Below are positions 40,267 to 50,133 of a stretch of DNA of 61,586 bases, one piece after another. The notes below the pieces were generated by a model, which saw only the letters and a list, made by a program, of their open reading frames with translations, did no database searches and had not been told where the DNA came from. Source of the stretch: Paracoccaceae bacterium (GTDB taxonomy: Bacteria > Pseudomonadota > Alphaproteobacteria > Rhodobacterales > Rhodobacteraceae); NCBI GenBank assembly GCA_029242355.1, contig JAQWUC010000004.1, forward strand, positions 1 to 61,586. Reading direction: 5' to 3'. Position numbers and translations under genes: made by a program. Each line of letters begins with the position of its first letter. Positions within the stretch are counted from its first letter, which is position 1.

Positions 40267-42783
40267 TCAAATCTCTGGAATTAAAATTTCTCTTTTACCA
40301 ACGTGATTGGATTGAGAAACTATACCTTGTTCCTCCATGGCTTCAACGATTTTAGCAGCTCGATTATAACCGATAGAAAGTTTTCTTTGGATATAAGAAG
40401 TAGAGCATTTTCTATCATGAGCGACTATCGCAACTGCTTGATCATAAAGCGCATTTTCTGAGTCATCGTCATTAGATGCTAATCCGAGTGTTTGATCTAA
40501 TTTTAATTCCGTTTCTGAATCAGGACCGTTGATTACGCCTGATACGTATACAGGTGAACCCTGAGATTTTAAAAATGTCACAATTTCTTCTACTTCCTCG
40601 TCAGATACAAAAGGACCATGTATTCTAGTGATACGCCCATTGCTAGCCATATAAAGCATATCGCCCATTCCAAGAAGCTGTTCAGCTCCCATTTCACCTA
40701 ATATTGTCCGGCTATCAATCTTTGAAGTTACTTGAAATGAAATCCTACTCGGAAAGTTTGCTTTTATGGTTCCTGTAATTACATCAACTGAGGGTCTTTG
40801 AGTTGCCATAATTAAATGTATGCCAGCTGCTCTTGCCATTTGTGCTAATCGTTGTATGCAAGCTTCAATTTCTTTACCTGCTACCATCATTAAATCGGCC
40901 ATCTCATCGACAATTACTACGATGTATGGTATTTTTTCTGGAATGAAATGTTCGGTCTCGTATATTGGATCACCAGTTTCTTGATCGAAACCTGTTTGAA
41001 CAGTTCTATCAAAATTTTCGCCTTTTGTGATTGCGTCGTCTACGCGGGCATTGAAGCCATCAATATTTCTAACGCCCATTTTGGACATTTTTCTATAACG
41101 TTCCTCCATTTCTGAGACAGCCCACTTTAGAGCGACAACTGCTTTTTTAGGATCGGTAACAACTGGGCTCAAAAGGTGAGGAATCCCATCATAAACAGAT
41201 AACTCTAGCATTTTGGGGTCAATCATGATCAATCTACACTGATCTGGTGTTAAGCTATATAAGAGGGAAAGAATCATAGTATTTATTCCAACTGATTTCC
41301 CGGATCCAGTTGTTCCAGCGATCAGCAAATGCGGCATCCTTGCGAGGTTAGTTACAATTGTCTCGCCCCCGATGTCTTTCCCAAGAGCTAAAGGCAATTG
41401 AAATTTACTGTCGCCATAAGCTCGGGAAGATAAAATTTCACGAAGCAATACCTTTTCACGATCTGCGTTTGGTAATTCAATTCCAATAACTGATCGACCT
41501 GGAATCGTAGATACTCTTGCTGAAAGAGCTGACATTGATCTTGCAATATCATCTGACAATCCTATTACTCTGCTTGCTTTTAACCCTGCCGCTGGTTCTA
41601 ATTCATATAGAGTTACTACCGGTCCAGGTCTGACTGAAACTACTTCTCCCTTAACACCATAATCATCCAAAACGTTTTCTAGCATCCTAGCATTTTCGTT
41701 TAATGCATCGTCACTCAAGTGACGGTATGAAACTAATGTTGGGTTTTCTAATAAAGATAATGCTGGAGTATTATATTTTTGTTGCGATGGTTCAAATTGA
41801 AGTGTCGGTTGTTCTTCTCTTAGCGCAATAGAACTTTTTAATGGTTTTCTTATCTCTGTTTTTTGAACACGTTCAAAAATACTGGTTCTTTTTTCGGTAG
41901 CTTCTGGAGATCTATTTTGTTGAGGAAAATGATTAGCTTTCGTTACTCCCCCTAGGCTAGGTACTTGCGAATCTTCGGTAGTTTTGATTGTCTCGTTTTT
42001 ATCGTCTTGATTGTTCCTTGTGACTATCACTTCATTGATTTTTGTCTTTATACGCTCTTCAGTAGAATTTAGATTGAAATTTTTGTTACCTATTATTGTA
42101 GTTGTGTTTGGGTCAAAAGAATTTGAATTACTGTGCTTTCCTTTTACCACATATTGAAGAGTGCTCCAAATGCTTAGGAAGAAAAATCGTATTATTTTTC
42201 TGCACTCGTTAGAAGTTAAGCCTAGCGTGTGGGATGATAACGCAAATGTTAAAATGGCCAAAGTAACTGTTGTTATTTTTAACCAATTATTAACTTCGAA
42301 AAGTGCTATTCCTAGGACAAGACTAAAGGCATTGTCACCAAATACACCTCCTATCCCGTAATTGAAGTTCCAGGCGCCTGGTGCAGGATGTGCAGCAAGA
42401 AACATGGATAAAAAGGCTATCGTTACGGGAGTAAAAATTATTCGTTGAATAAAATTTTGGTTTGAAATTTTGAAAACGAACCGCCAACCCCAAACAAAAC
42501 AAAGAAATGCAATACCGTATGCTGAGATGCCAATTGCCAAATGCAATGGATCTGCAATGTAGCTTCCAAAGGATCCAAATATGTTATTAGCAGATGTACC
42601 CGTTGCACTTCTGAAGCTAGGATCTATCGGATCATAGCTAACCAAAATAGCTATTAAAGAACCTCCCAGGACAAATAACGCAACTCCAATTAATTGTTTC
42701 AACTTTTCCTTTAATAAATCGGCTGATTTTGATGGTATTAAAGGTTTACCCTTTAGTTTGTTTGGTAGTAATGCCATCGTCAT
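40267..42783 (-). CDS. ftsK: DNA translocase FtsK
   Basis: An 838-residue septal DNA pump that clears chromosome termini during division. The first 190 residues hold four to five transmembrane helices, followed by a polar linker (about 200-335). The motor domain has LIAGTTGSGKSVGINTMIL (Walker A, about 487-505), YIVVIVDEMADLMMVAG (Walker B) and the RecA-like ATQRPSVDVITG. The last 65 residues form the winged-helix gamma domain that reads KOPS sites (KCSTSYIQRKLSIGYNRAAKIVEAMEEQGIV). The gene probably starts at 42783 or the second codon group a few residues later. It is flanked by dapC and lolA on the same strand. Confidence 0.96.
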   Translation of the reverse strand: MTMALLPNKLKGKPLIPSKSADLLKEKLKQLIGVALFVLGGSLIAILVSYDPIDPSFRSATGTSANNIFGSFGSYIADPLHLAIGISAYGIAFLCFVWGWRFVFKISNQNFIQRIIFTPVTIAFLSMFLAAHPAPGAWNFNYGIGGVFGDNAFSLVLGIALFEVNNWLKITTVTLAILTFALSSHTLGLTSNECRKIIRFFFLSIWSTLQYVVKGKHSNSNSFDPNTTTIIGNKNFNLNSTEERIKTKINEVIVTRNNQDDKNETIKTTEDSQVPSLGGVTKANHFPQQNRSPEATEKRTSIFERVQKTEIRKPLKSSIALREEQPTLQFEPSQQKYNTPALSLLENPTLVSYRHLSDDALNENARMLENVLDDYGVKGEVVSVRPGPVVTLYELEPAAGLKASRVIGLSDDIARSMSALSARVSTIPGRSVIGIELPNADREKVLLREILSSRAYGDSKFQLPLALGKDIGGETIVTNLARMPHLLIAGTTGSGKSVGINTMILSLLYSLTPDQCRLIMIDPKMLELSVYDGIPHLLSPVVTDPKKAVVALKWAVSEMEERYRKMSKMGVRNIDGFNARVDDAITKGENFDRTVQTGFDQETGDPIYETEHFIPEKIPYIVVIVDEMADLMMVAGKEIEACIQRLAQMARAAGIHLIMATQRPSVDVITGTIKANFPSRISFQVTSKIDSRTILGEMGAEQLLGMGDMLYMASNGRITRIHGPFVSDEEVEEIVTFLKSQGSPVYVSGVINGPDSETELKLDQTLGLASNDDDSENALYDQAVAIVAHDRKCSTSYIQRKLSIGYNRAAKIVEAMEEQGIVSQSNHVGKREILIPEI

Positions 42784-42806
42784 TTTCTTGCCCTTTACTC
42801 TGTAAG

Positions 42807-44000
42807 TTAGTTTAAATATTGCGAAATGGCTTTGAGACCAAACTCCAGTTCGTGCATTGGTCTGACAAGAGCCACGCGAATATAGTTTTCTCCAGGATTT
42901 GTTCTTCCGAATGTTTTATGATTGTAATTTGAGAGGTAAGCACCTGGTAAAACTTTTACTCCGAATTTTTTCCAAAGCTCAGTTGCAGCAATTTCGCCAT
43001 TATTAACTTTTAACCAAAGAAAAAAACCTGCCTCCGGTGGTTGATAGTCACTTATCCGTTTGAAAATTTTGTTAGCCATATTTAATTTTTCATTATATTG
43101 ACGCCTATTATCAACTACGTGGATTTCATCTCTCCAGGCGGCCTCTGCTGCAAATTGTAGAGGGCTGGGGCTGGGAGATCCACTGTATGCTTTGAGTTTT
43201 TTTAATTCGGCTATTGTCTTTTCCCCACTGGCTGCAAACCCTGATCTTAGCCCAGGTAGATTAGATCGTTTTGATAATGAATTGAAAATAATTAACCTTT
43301 CCGAATCCATGTTCAATTCATAAAGACTTTCTATAGCGCCGTTGGGTTTTTTATCTTTATAAATCTCTGAGTAGCATTCGTCAGCTAATATTTTAAAATC
43401 ATAAGTTTCTGCGAGTGATAGCAGATTTTTCCAATATGTTTTGCTTGCTATTGCTCCTTGTGGATTACTAGGTGAACAAATGTAACATATCGTAGTGCGC
43501 TCAAGTATTGTTTTCGGTAAACGGGAAAAGTCAGGCAGGAAGCCATTTTCAATAGTTGCTGGGACAAATATTGGCTCAGCACCAACGGCTTTCGCGGCAA
43601 CCATATAACACTGATAAAATGGGTTTGGTATTAAGATTGCAGGATTTTTGCCATTCTTTGAAGTAGGGCTTAAGGCAATTGTCGCATTAAATAATCCTTC
43701 ACGTGTGCCATTTAATGAAATTATATTTTTTTCAAAGTCTAAACGAGGTATTTTAAATCGTTTTGAGATCCAATGTGAAATACTAGATAGAAGGCCCGGT
43801 GTCCCATCATTTGGAGGGTAAGAATTAAATCCTAAAGAATTTTCTATTATTTTTTCGTTAATGAAAGTTGGAAAACTATGAGTTGGTTCACCAATATGCA
43901 TTGGCACTTCAGAAACTGGCGCTTTTATATTTTTCAGTAACGCCCGTAACCGAGGGAACGCATAATCCGGCAACTCGGAAAATCTTAATAAGTCTTGCAT
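42807..44000 (-). CDS. dapC: Class I aminotransferase, N-succinyldiaminopimelate aminotransferase-like
   Basis: A fold-type I PLP enzyme of about 397 residues. The PLP lysine lies in IIFNSLSKRSNLPGLRSGF (about 245-262 after the revised start), which resembles DapC of Bordetella. DECYSEIYKD supplies the PLP aspartate region, and the C-terminal arginine is in ENYIRVALVRP. In lysine and peptidoglycan synthesis DapC transfers an amino group to N-succinyl-2-amino-6-oxopimelate. I start at ATG 44000 (MQDLLRFSELPDYAFPRL) because GAGG precedes it by 6 nt; the track's 44042 adds non-family residues. Substrate specificity is inferred from similarity. Confidence 0.87.
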   Translation of the reverse strand: MQDLLRFSELPDYAFPRLRALLKNIKAPVSEVPMHIGEPTHSFPTFINEKIIENSLGFNSYPPNDGTPGLLSSISHWISKRFKIPRLDFEKNIISLNGTREGLFNATIALSPTSKNGKNPAILIPNPFYQCYMVAAKAVGAEPIFVPATIENGFLPDFSRLPKTILERTTICYICSPSNPQGAIASKTYWKNLLSLAETYDFKILADECYSEIYKDKKPNGAIESLYELNMDSERLIIFNSLSKRSNLPGLRSGFAASGEKTIAELKKLKAYSGSPSPSPLQFAAEAAWRDEIHVVDNRRQYNEKLNMANKIFKRISDYQPPEAGFFLWLKVNNGEIAATELWKKFGVKVLPGAYLSNYNHKTFGRTNPGENYIRVALVRPMHELEFGLKAISQYLN

Positions 44001-44102
44001 ATATGCCTCATAATATGGGTCTGATGCCCACTTTAAAAGCAAGTATAGCCACAGTTTTATCTAACGTCTAGCGTTGAGTTGTGCCAGGAAAATAAAATTA
44101 CC

Positions 44103-45434
44103 TTAGTTTTTGAGTATCTTTTCCATATTATTACCTATATTCAATAAAGATTTTTCTTGAAATGGGTTTCCCATGATCATAAACCCACAAAAGTTATCAT
44201 TAGTTGGTATTGTTATAGCGGGTATTCCCATCAAATTAGCAACTCTTGTGTTTCGTAAAGTTAGAAGATTTCGTTCCGAAAAATAAGTATTATCAGAAAG
44301 CAAGCTGTTGATCCTTGGGGGTAAAATAGCAGTTGTTGGGGCAAGAATGCCATCGAAATTTGAGATTAACTTTATGTATTTTTCTCTTAAATTTTCTAGA
44401 TTTTGCCAAGCGCTCACATAATCTGGCCCGCTAATGTTTTGGCCACTTCTAAATCTTTCAAGAACTGGGGGATGCATTTTAGTAGGATCTTTTTCAATAA
44501 CATTTTTCCAAGTACCATACGCCTCTGGACTAAAAACTAGTGAAGATAGAGCCATTGCATCACTAATTATGGAAGATTTTATACGAGTTATCTGAATTCC
44601 AGAATTAGCTAATGAATTTAGGCATTTATCAAAAGAAATAGCTATTTTATCATCTAGTTTATCCAGTAATAATGTTTCAATAATGGCGAAGCGCTTAGTT
44701 TTTAAATCATCTTTTTGTATTTTTATATTTTCGCCAGATAAAATTGCAGACAAAAAATTTGCAGCGTCCTCAACTGATTTAACTATTGGCCCGATCGTAT
44801 CGAATTTTGGACAAAGAGGAATAACTCCTTTTAAACTTACAAGACCATGCGTTGTTTTAAGACCTACAAGATCATTCCATGCAGCAGGTACTCTGACGGA
44901 TCCACCAGTGTCTGAACCTATAGAGCCAGATACCAAATTTAACGCTACACTCACGGCAGCTCCTGATGAAGAGCCACCAGGCGCTAATTTTGGGTTAAGC
45001 GAATTGCCCGGAGTTTCGGTGATGGGGTTTACTCCTAATCCTGAAAACGCTAATTCAGTCATATGGGTTTTCCCAAGTGATATTATACCTGCATTTGTTG
45101 CATTTTCTATTATAGTTGCATTTAGTTTTGGCACTCTATTTTTTAGTAAGGCGGATCCAGCCTCAGTGGGAATTCCTTCAGTATCACAGACATCTTTCCA
45201 GGAAATTGGAACGCCATCTAACAAGCTGCGTCTACTATTATTTCTTGCACGTATTTTAGCATCATGGGCTTGTTTTAAGGCATTATTTTTCATGATGGTT
45301 GTAAAAATTGATTTAGAGTTTGGGCAGGTTTTTATTTCGCTGATATAAGCTTCAGTTAACTCCACTGGACATATTTTCCCAATAGATATTTTATGACCTA
45401 TTTCTGTAGCTGTTAATGCCATTATTTGTTTCAT
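44103..45434 (-). CDS. Amidase (amidase-signature family)
   Basis: A 443-residue amidase with the Ser-cisSer-Lys triad. The lysine is in LLDGVPISWKDVCDTEG (about 73-89), the cis-Ser in PGGSSSGAAVSVALNL (about 150-165), and the nucleophile Ser in GSIGSDTGGSVRVPAAW (about 170-186). Related proteins hydrolyse a range of amides, and GatA shares the fold. It is not GatA here because the gatC/gatB context is missing. I choose the ATG at 45434 because GGA is too close to the first ATG (45440). It sits 102 bp upstream of dapC and divergent from ubiH, a familiar Rhodobacterales neighbourhood. Substrate unknown. Confidence 0.9.
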   Translation of the reverse strand: MKQIMALTATEIGHKISIGKICPVELTEAYISEIKTCPNSKSIFTTIMKNNALKQAHDAKIRARNNSRRSLLDGVPISWKDVCDTEGIPTEAGSALLKNRVPKLNATIIENATNAGIISLGKTHMTELAFSGLGVNPITETPGNSLNPKLAPGGSSSGAAVSVALNLVSGSIGSDTGGSVRVPAAWNDLVGLKTTHGLVSLKGVIPLCPKFDTIGPIVKSVEDAANFLSAILSGENIKIQKDDLKTKRFAIIETLLLDKLDDKIAISFDKCLNSLANSGIQITRIKSSIISDAMALSSLVFSPEAYGTWKNVIEKDPTKMHPPVLERFRSGQNISGPDYVSAWQNLENLREKYIKLISNFDGILAPTTAILPPRINSLLSDNTYFSERNLLTLRNTRVANLMGIPAITIPTNDNFCGFMIMGNPFQEKSLLNIGNNMEKILKN

Positions 45435-45519
45435 GATCATTCCATTTTTAAATTATAAATTGATTAAGAATTGATAATAAGTAGTGGACATTTTAATCGT
45501 AAAAAGCATATCAAAAGTA

Positions 45520-46746
45520 ATGACAAAAACATATGATATAATTGTTGGCGGTGGTGGAATTATTGGATCAGTGACGGCTTTTGCGTTCGCAAAGCATGGA
45601 TTTACTGTTGCACTAGTTGATGAAAAACAGGTAAATGCTAAAAAAAACATTGAGTTTGATAGTCGAGCGTATGCCCTTTCAAGAACAACAATTAATATGC
45701 TTTCCGTTTTAGGTGTATGGAAAGACCTTGTTAAAATTGCACAGCCAATACTTGATATGAAAGTTTCTGATGGAGTCGCTGGTAGAGGTGCATCTCCATT
45801 TTATATGCACTTTGATCATAGGGATATGGAAGCAGGTCCCATAGGTTATATGGTAGTAGACCGTTTTTTAAAAAGTAGTTTGTGGGAAAGTATATCACGA
45901 AATACGAACATTTCAAAATTCTTTGGTTATAAAATCATAAATCAAAACGTTAATTCTAGACTTATTGAAGTGCAGCTTGAAAATAAATGCAAAATATTTG
46001 GAAAGCTTTTGGTGGGATCTGATGGGCGAAGGTCTACGATAGCGGAAAGATCAGGAATTAAAAGACATACTTTTGACTATCGACAAACAAGCATTGTTTG
46101 TGCAGTTTCTCATGAGAGAGATCATTTGGGTGAAGCCCATCAATTTTTTATGCCACCTGGCCCATTAGCAATTTTGCCGTTAAAAAACCGAATATCTTCA
46201 ATTGTGTGGACTGAAAAAAGTGAAGAAGCCAGTCACTTGAAAACATTAAGTGATGCGAAATTCTTAAAAGAGTTAAAACCTCGGTTTGGAAATTTTAGGG
46301 GTCAAATTAGTTTGAAAGGTGCGCGTTATTTTTTTCCATTGTCATTAAGTATTTCAAAGAAGTTAGTTGTTGAGAGAGTAGCTCTTGTTGGAGATTCGGC
46401 GCATGTAGTCCATCCAATTGCAGGTCAAGGTCTAAATTTAGGAATGAGAGACGTTGCGTCATTAGTCGAAATAATTACTATAGCTCGTCGTTGTGGTGAG
46501 GATTTTGGTACGACTGATGTGTTAGTAAGGTACTCAACTTGGAGAGATTTTGATCGTCTGACACTATATAGCTTTACTCACTTGGTTAACAAAGTTTTTT
46601 CTAATGACAGTATGATTATAAGAACGCTCAGGGGAATCGGCATGGGCGCGATAAATAATATACCCGGGATCCGAAGAGCTCTAATGGAAGAAGCTTCAGG
46701 TCACGGAGAAGGTCTTCCTCTGTTAATGTCTGGTAGGAGAATTTAA
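45520..46746 (+). CDS. UbiH/UbiF/COQ6-type FAD-dependent monooxygenase
   Basis: A flavoprotein hydroxylase of about 408 residues that adds oxygen to the ubiquinone ring. The FAD dinucleotide fold is IIVGGGGIIGSVTAFAFAKHG at the N-terminus, RSTIAERSGIKRHTFDYRQTSIVCAVSHERDHLGEAHQFFMPPGPLAILPL is the family middle region, and VALVGDSAHVVHPIAGQGLNLGMRDV binds the FAD ribityl/pyrophosphate. The track starts at 45484, but ATG 45520 (MTKTYDIIVGGGG) gives the normal short lead, though without a strong Shine-Dalgarno. Which ring position it hydroxylates is not decidable. It ends 11 bp before the convergent prrA. Confidence 0.92.
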   Translation: MTKTYDIIVGGGGIIGSVTAFAFAKHGFTVALVDEKQVNAKKNIEFDSRAYALSRTTINMLSVLGVWKDLVKIAQPILDMKVSDGVAGRGASPFYMHFDHRDMEAGPIGYMVVDRFLKSSLWESISRNTNISKFFGYKIINQNVNSRLIEVQLENKCKIFGKLLVGSDGRRSTIAERSGIKRHTFDYRQTSIVCAVSHERDHLGEAHQFFMPPGPLAILPLKNRISSIVWTEKSEEASHLKTLSDAKFLKELKPRFGNFRGQISLKGARYFFPLSLSISKKLVVERVALVGDSAHVVHPIAGQGLNLGMRDVASLVEIITIARRCGEDFGTTDVLVRYSTWRDFDRLTLYSFTHLVNKVFSNDSMIIRTLRGIGMGAINNIPGIRRALMEEASGHGEGLPLLMSGRRI

Positions 46747-46757
46747 TCTTAGGCACG

Positions 46758-47315
46758 TTAACGAGGGCTGCGTTTTGCAAGAATTCTTTGTAATGTTCTA
46801 CGATGCATATTTAGGCGCCTTGCGGTTTCAGAAACATTCCTATTACATAATTCAAAAATTCGTTGAATGTGCTCCCATTTGACCCGATCTGCTGACATAG
46901 GATTTTCTGGTGGAGGTGGCTTTTGCTCGCCGGAAGCTAAAAGGGCGTTCATGACATCTTCGGCGTCAGCTGGTTTGGATAAATAATCTGTTGCTCCCAT
47001 TTTAACAGCAGTTACTGCTGTGGCTATAGCACCATAGCCAGTTAGAACTATTATTCTTGAATCTGAACGTTTTTCTCTAATAAGTTCTACAATTTCTAAC
47101 CCACTACCATCCTCAAGGCGAAGGTCTATTACAGCGTATCCTGGAGCCAAAATCTCAACTAGTTTTTTTCCTTCTTTTACAGTCAGAGCTGACCTAACTT
47201 CAAATCCGCGTTTATCCATGGCGCGACTAAGGCGTCTTACAAACGGTTCATCGTCATCGACAAGTAATAGTGATGGATCAGGTCCTAAATTATATTTTTC
47301 TTTATTAATGTTCAT
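46758..47315 (-). CDS. prrA: Redox response regulator RegA/PrrA/ActR
   Basis: A 185-residue two-domain regulator. The receiver has the acidic pair in LLVDDDEPFVRRL (about 17-29), phospho-acceptor Asp in AVIDLRLEDGSG (about 60-72), and Lys in YLSKPADAEDV. A proline-rich linker (PPPPENPMSA) leads to the Fis-type helix-turn-helix NVSETARRLNMHRRTLQRILAKRSPR, almost invariant in RegA/PrrA. It controls photosynthesis, respiration, carbon and nitrogen fixation genes in response to redox state through the kinase PrrB, here divergent and separated only by senC. Its start is well matched to other family members. Confidence 0.96.
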   Translation of the reverse strand: MNINKEKYNLGPDPSLLLVDDDEPFVRRLSRAMDKRGFEVRSALTVKEGKKLVEILAPGYAVIDLRLEDGSGLEIVELIREKRSDSRIIVLTGYGAIATAVTAVKMGATDYLSKPADAEDVMNALLASGEQKPPPPENPMSADRVKWEHIQRIFELCNRNVSETARRLNMHRRTLQRILAKRSPR

Positions 47316-47389
47316 ATAAATCCTTGGGTATTATAACAGATATATAGCACCATACCAATTTTGATCAATTTTAATTTTATTGAAACTAT

Positions 47390-48013
47390 TTATAAGTTTA
47401 AGTAACACGAAATTTTATCAGCCATTTCTTCTGCATTAACTTTACGATTAAAATAATCAATAAAGTTTCCAGAGGAGTCTACTAGGTATGTAAATGCAGA
47501 GTGATCCATTAAATAGCTGGTATCATCCATGTTTTGCTCTTTAGACTTTTTTCCGTACACTTTGAAAAGTTTCATGACTTGGTGTATTTCATTCGTAGAA
47601 CCGGTTAGCGCCCGTAGCTTCGGATGAACAAAGCTTGAAAATTCTTTCAACCTTTCAAGCGTATCTCTTTCGGGATCAATTGTAATAAAAATCGGTAAAA
47701 CTTCTATTCCGTCATCTTGTAATATATCTACAGCTAACACGTTGCGCTGTAAATCATATGGACAGACGTCCGGACAGTAGGAATAACCAAAGTAAATAAG
47801 CGCAGGTTTGGTTATGAAATCTTCACTGTTGACCTCTCGACCTTTTGTGTCTGTTAATTTGAATTGCCCTCCTAATTGAGAATTCCCTCCAGCAACAATG
47901 TTATTTCCGCATTCATGATATAATGATGGCTGAATAAAAAAACCAAAAAGGATACCTACTAATGATGCTAAGGTTAAGGCAATAGAGATAACTATTATCA
48001 AACGTTTATTCAT
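47390..48013 (-). CDS. senC: SCO1/SenC/PrrC copper-binding thioredoxin-fold protein
   Basis: A 207-residue membrane-anchored protein. A single N-terminal helix (IIVISIALTLASLVGILFGFFI) is followed by a periplasmic thioredoxin-like domain. Copper ligands are the two cysteines in YFGYSYCPDVCPYDLQRN (about 75-92) and the histidine in YLMDHSAFTYLVD (about 167-179). It delivers copper to cytochrome oxidase CuA and in Rhodobacter (PrrC) influences the PrrB/PrrA signal. It is located between prrA and prrB exactly as in rhodobacteria and shares a transcript with prrA, 74 bp downstream. Confidence 0.94.
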   Translation of the reverse strand: MNKRLIIVISIALTLASLVGILFGFFIQPSLYHECGNNIVAGGNSQLGGQFKLTDTKGREVNSEDFITKPALIYFGYSYCPDVCPYDLQRNVLAVDILQDDGIEVLPIFITIDPERDTLERLKEFSSFVHPKLRALTGSTNEIHQVMKLFKVYGKKSKEQNMDDTSYLMDHSAFTYLVDSSGNFIDYFNRKVNAEEMADKISCYLNL

Positions 48014-48119
48014 TTTTCATTCTTTTGGATTTGTAATTTTTGATCATTAACATTTGCCTATACGTAAGTCAGCTTAAAAGCTATCTTTAAAGTTGAACAA
48101 AAATTTGGTAAAGGAAGTT

Positions 48120-49526
48120 ATGAATGATATACCTCAAATTTTTTTAAAAGAACCAGTTAGAGGTGAATGGGTTCGTCTGCGAACGTTTATTTATTTAAGG
48201 TGGTTGGCCGTATTTGGACAATCTGGCGCAGTAATTGCTGGTTTGTTTTTCTTAAACCTTGATTTGAAGCTTGAGTTAATTTCATTTCTCATTTTACTAT
48301 CAGCCAGCATAAATATTGTAGCTACTCTGCTTTATCCTGAAAATAAACGACTATCTGAAAAAGATATATTTTTGTTGTTAATGTATGATCTCGTACAGCT
48401 TAGTATTCTCCTTTTGTTGACAGGAGGTCTCACGAATCCTTTTTCAGTTCTCGTTCTTGCACCTGTTACAATCTCAGCCACTGCCCTCAGACTGGGTTCC
48501 ACACTCATACTCGGAGCAATAGCAACAGTTTTAATTACAATTTTAGGTTTTTTGTATATTCCATTAACCACTACAAACAATGCGAGTCTTGATCCGGAAA
48601 TTTTACTTGTTGGAACATGGTTAGCTCTTCTTATCACCGTCATTTTTCTTGCTGGGTACGCTCGCAGAGTAACTGTTGAGATGTCTTCAATGAGTGAAGC
48701 TCTTTTAGCAACTCAAATGGCCTTGGAAAGAGAACAAAGACTTACTGCTCTGGGTGGGGTCGTTGCAGCAATGGCGCATGAATTTGGGACTCCACTTTCA
48801 ACAATAAAGTTAGCATCTTCAGAGATTTTAAGTGAAAAGTGTTTGGATCCAGGTTTGAGAGAAGATATTGAGTTGATAAATTCTCAGGTTGATAGGTGTC
48901 GTGATATTCTTCATGATATGGGTCGACGAGGAAAAGATGATACCCATTTACATATTGCGCCAATCTTGAGCCTCATACAGGAGGCAACGGAACCTCATCA
49001 AGATCGAGGAAAGTTGATTATCGTAGCTACCGATAATTGGCAGGGGAATATTTTTGAGGATATTCATTTAGATGGTCAGCCGAATATATATCGAAAGCCA
49101 GAGATTATTCACGGTATTAGAAATTTGGTACAAAATGCTGTTGATTTTGCTAAATCTAAAGTTTGGATAAGGGTTAATTGGAAAAATGATACTGTATCAC
49201 TTGAAATAATTGATGACGGTTTTGGATTTCCTTCTGAAATCATTGGACGGTTAGGGGACCCCTTTGTTTATAAAAAAAAATATAATAATCTAGAGCGCAG
49301 GGCGCAAAAATATGAAGGTATGGGATTGGGTTTGTTTATTGCTAAGACTTTACTAGAAAGGACTGGAGCCACAGTGTCATTTTCAAATAGTAATTCGAAT
49401 AGGGAAGAGAATTTAAACGGTATGCTTGAGGAAGGTGCGATTGTTAAGGTAATATGGCCAAAGAATTTATTACAAGCAACAGATTATGATGCAACCAGGC
49501 CACTTCCAGAAAATACTAGAAATTAA
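48120..49526 (+). CDS. prrB: Redox sensor histidine kinase RegB/PrrB/ActS
   Basis: A membrane kinase of about 468 residues with six N-terminal helices (about 20-185). Helix-loop motif GGLTNPFSVLVLAP (about 110) is the quinone/redox-sensing GGxxNPF signature. The dimerisation box is GGVVAAMAHEFGTPLSTIKLAS with the phospho-histidine, followed by INSQVDRCRDILHDM, which includes the conserved redox Cys. ATP-binding N, G1 and G2 boxes are LVQNAVDFAKS, IIDDGFGFP and GMGLGLFIAKTLLERTGA. I take ATG 48120 (MNDIPQIF), preceded by AAGGAAG, over the track's TTG 48093. It pairs with PrrA, divergent from the senC-prrA operon. Confidence 0.95.
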   Translation: MNDIPQIFLKEPVRGEWVRLRTFIYLRWLAVFGQSGAVIAGLFFLNLDLKLELISFLILLSASINIVATLLYPENKRLSEKDIFLLLMYDLVQLSILLLLTGGLTNPFSVLVLAPVTISATALRLGSTLILGAIATVLITILGFLYIPLTTTNNASLDPEILLVGTWLALLITVIFLAGYARRVTVEMSSMSEALLATQMALEREQRLTALGGVVAAMAHEFGTPLSTIKLASSEILSEKCLDPGLREDIELINSQVDRCRDILHDMGRRGKDDTHLHIAPILSLIQEATEPHQDRGKLIIVATDNWQGNIFEDIHLDGQPNIYRKPEIIHGIRNLVQNAVDFAKSKVWIRVNWKNDTVSLEIIDDGFGFPSEIIGRLGDPFVYKKKYNNLERRAQKYEGMGLGLFIAKTLLERTGATVSFSNSNSNREENLNGMLEEGAIVKVIWPKNLLQATDYDATRPLPENTRN

Positions 49527-49568
49527 AACAAAAAATTTACTATTCAAAAGTAAGGACATAGGTATGTT

Positions 49569-50108
49569 TTGCAGTTAGAAAAAAAAAGGTTTAGCCAGTC
49601 AGGGGTTTTGTCAAAAAATAAAATTGGTTTTAACAATGTTTCTGTTGACCAAACTTTATTGATGGCAAGTGTATTTGCTAAATTGCTGAAGTCTTCTGAT
49701 ACTTTGCTTTTATTTGGTGACATCGGTTCAGGAAAAACCTTTTTTGCTCGTGGAGTAATTCAGGAAATGATGAGAAACCAGAGAAGATTACTAGAGGAAG
49801 TTCCATCTCCAACATTTACTATAGTTCAAACTTATGATGTACTTTCACCACCTGTTTGGCATTTGGATCTCTACCGCCTGTCGGACGCTAATGAAATAAT
49901 TGAGTTGGATCTGGAGGATTCTTTTGAAACGGGCATTTGCTTGATTGAATGGCCAAATAAAATGGGTTCGTTTATACCAAAACGAAATATCTCGATAATT
50001 TTTGATCAGGTAGATACAGCTTACGATAGACGTAATATTTTCATTGAACTTAATGGAACGGGTTGGGACCGTGTATATAACGGGCTATTAAAAAGCTTAT
50101 CAGCATAA
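49569..50108 (+). CDS. tsaE: tRNA threonylcarbamoyladenosine biosynthesis ATPase TsaE
   Basis: A P-loop ATPase of about 175 residues acting with TsaD and TsaB in making t6A at position 37 of ANN-decoding tRNAs. LLLFGDIGSGKTFFARGVIQ (about 52-71) is the Walker A, VPSPTFTIVQTYD is the substrate-loop motif, VWHLDLYRLSD contains the Walker B equivalent, and GICLIEWPNKMG is the C-terminal signature. The track start is TTG 49569; a later in-frame TTG near 49605 is also possible, and no ATG fits. The N-terminus is slightly longer than usual. It lies 42 bp after prrB and 25 bp before addB. Confidence 0.92.
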   Translation: MQLEKKRFSQSGVLSKNKIGFNNVSVDQTLLMASVFAKLLKSSDTLLLFGDIGSGKTFFARGVIQEMMRNQRRLLEEVPSPTFTIVQTYDVLSPPVWHLDLYRLSDANEIIELDLEDSFETGICLIEWPNKMGSFIPKRNISIIFDQVDTAYDRRNIFIELNGTGWDRVYNGLLKSLSA

Positions 50109-50133
50109 GAAACAATTTATTATCAAGGTTTGA

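Noticed and set aside
44683-45348. 221-aa plus-strand ORF
   Set aside because: It lies wholly antisense to the amidase gene, whose catalytic motifs are intact, and its translation is Pro/Ser-rich without recognisable domains.
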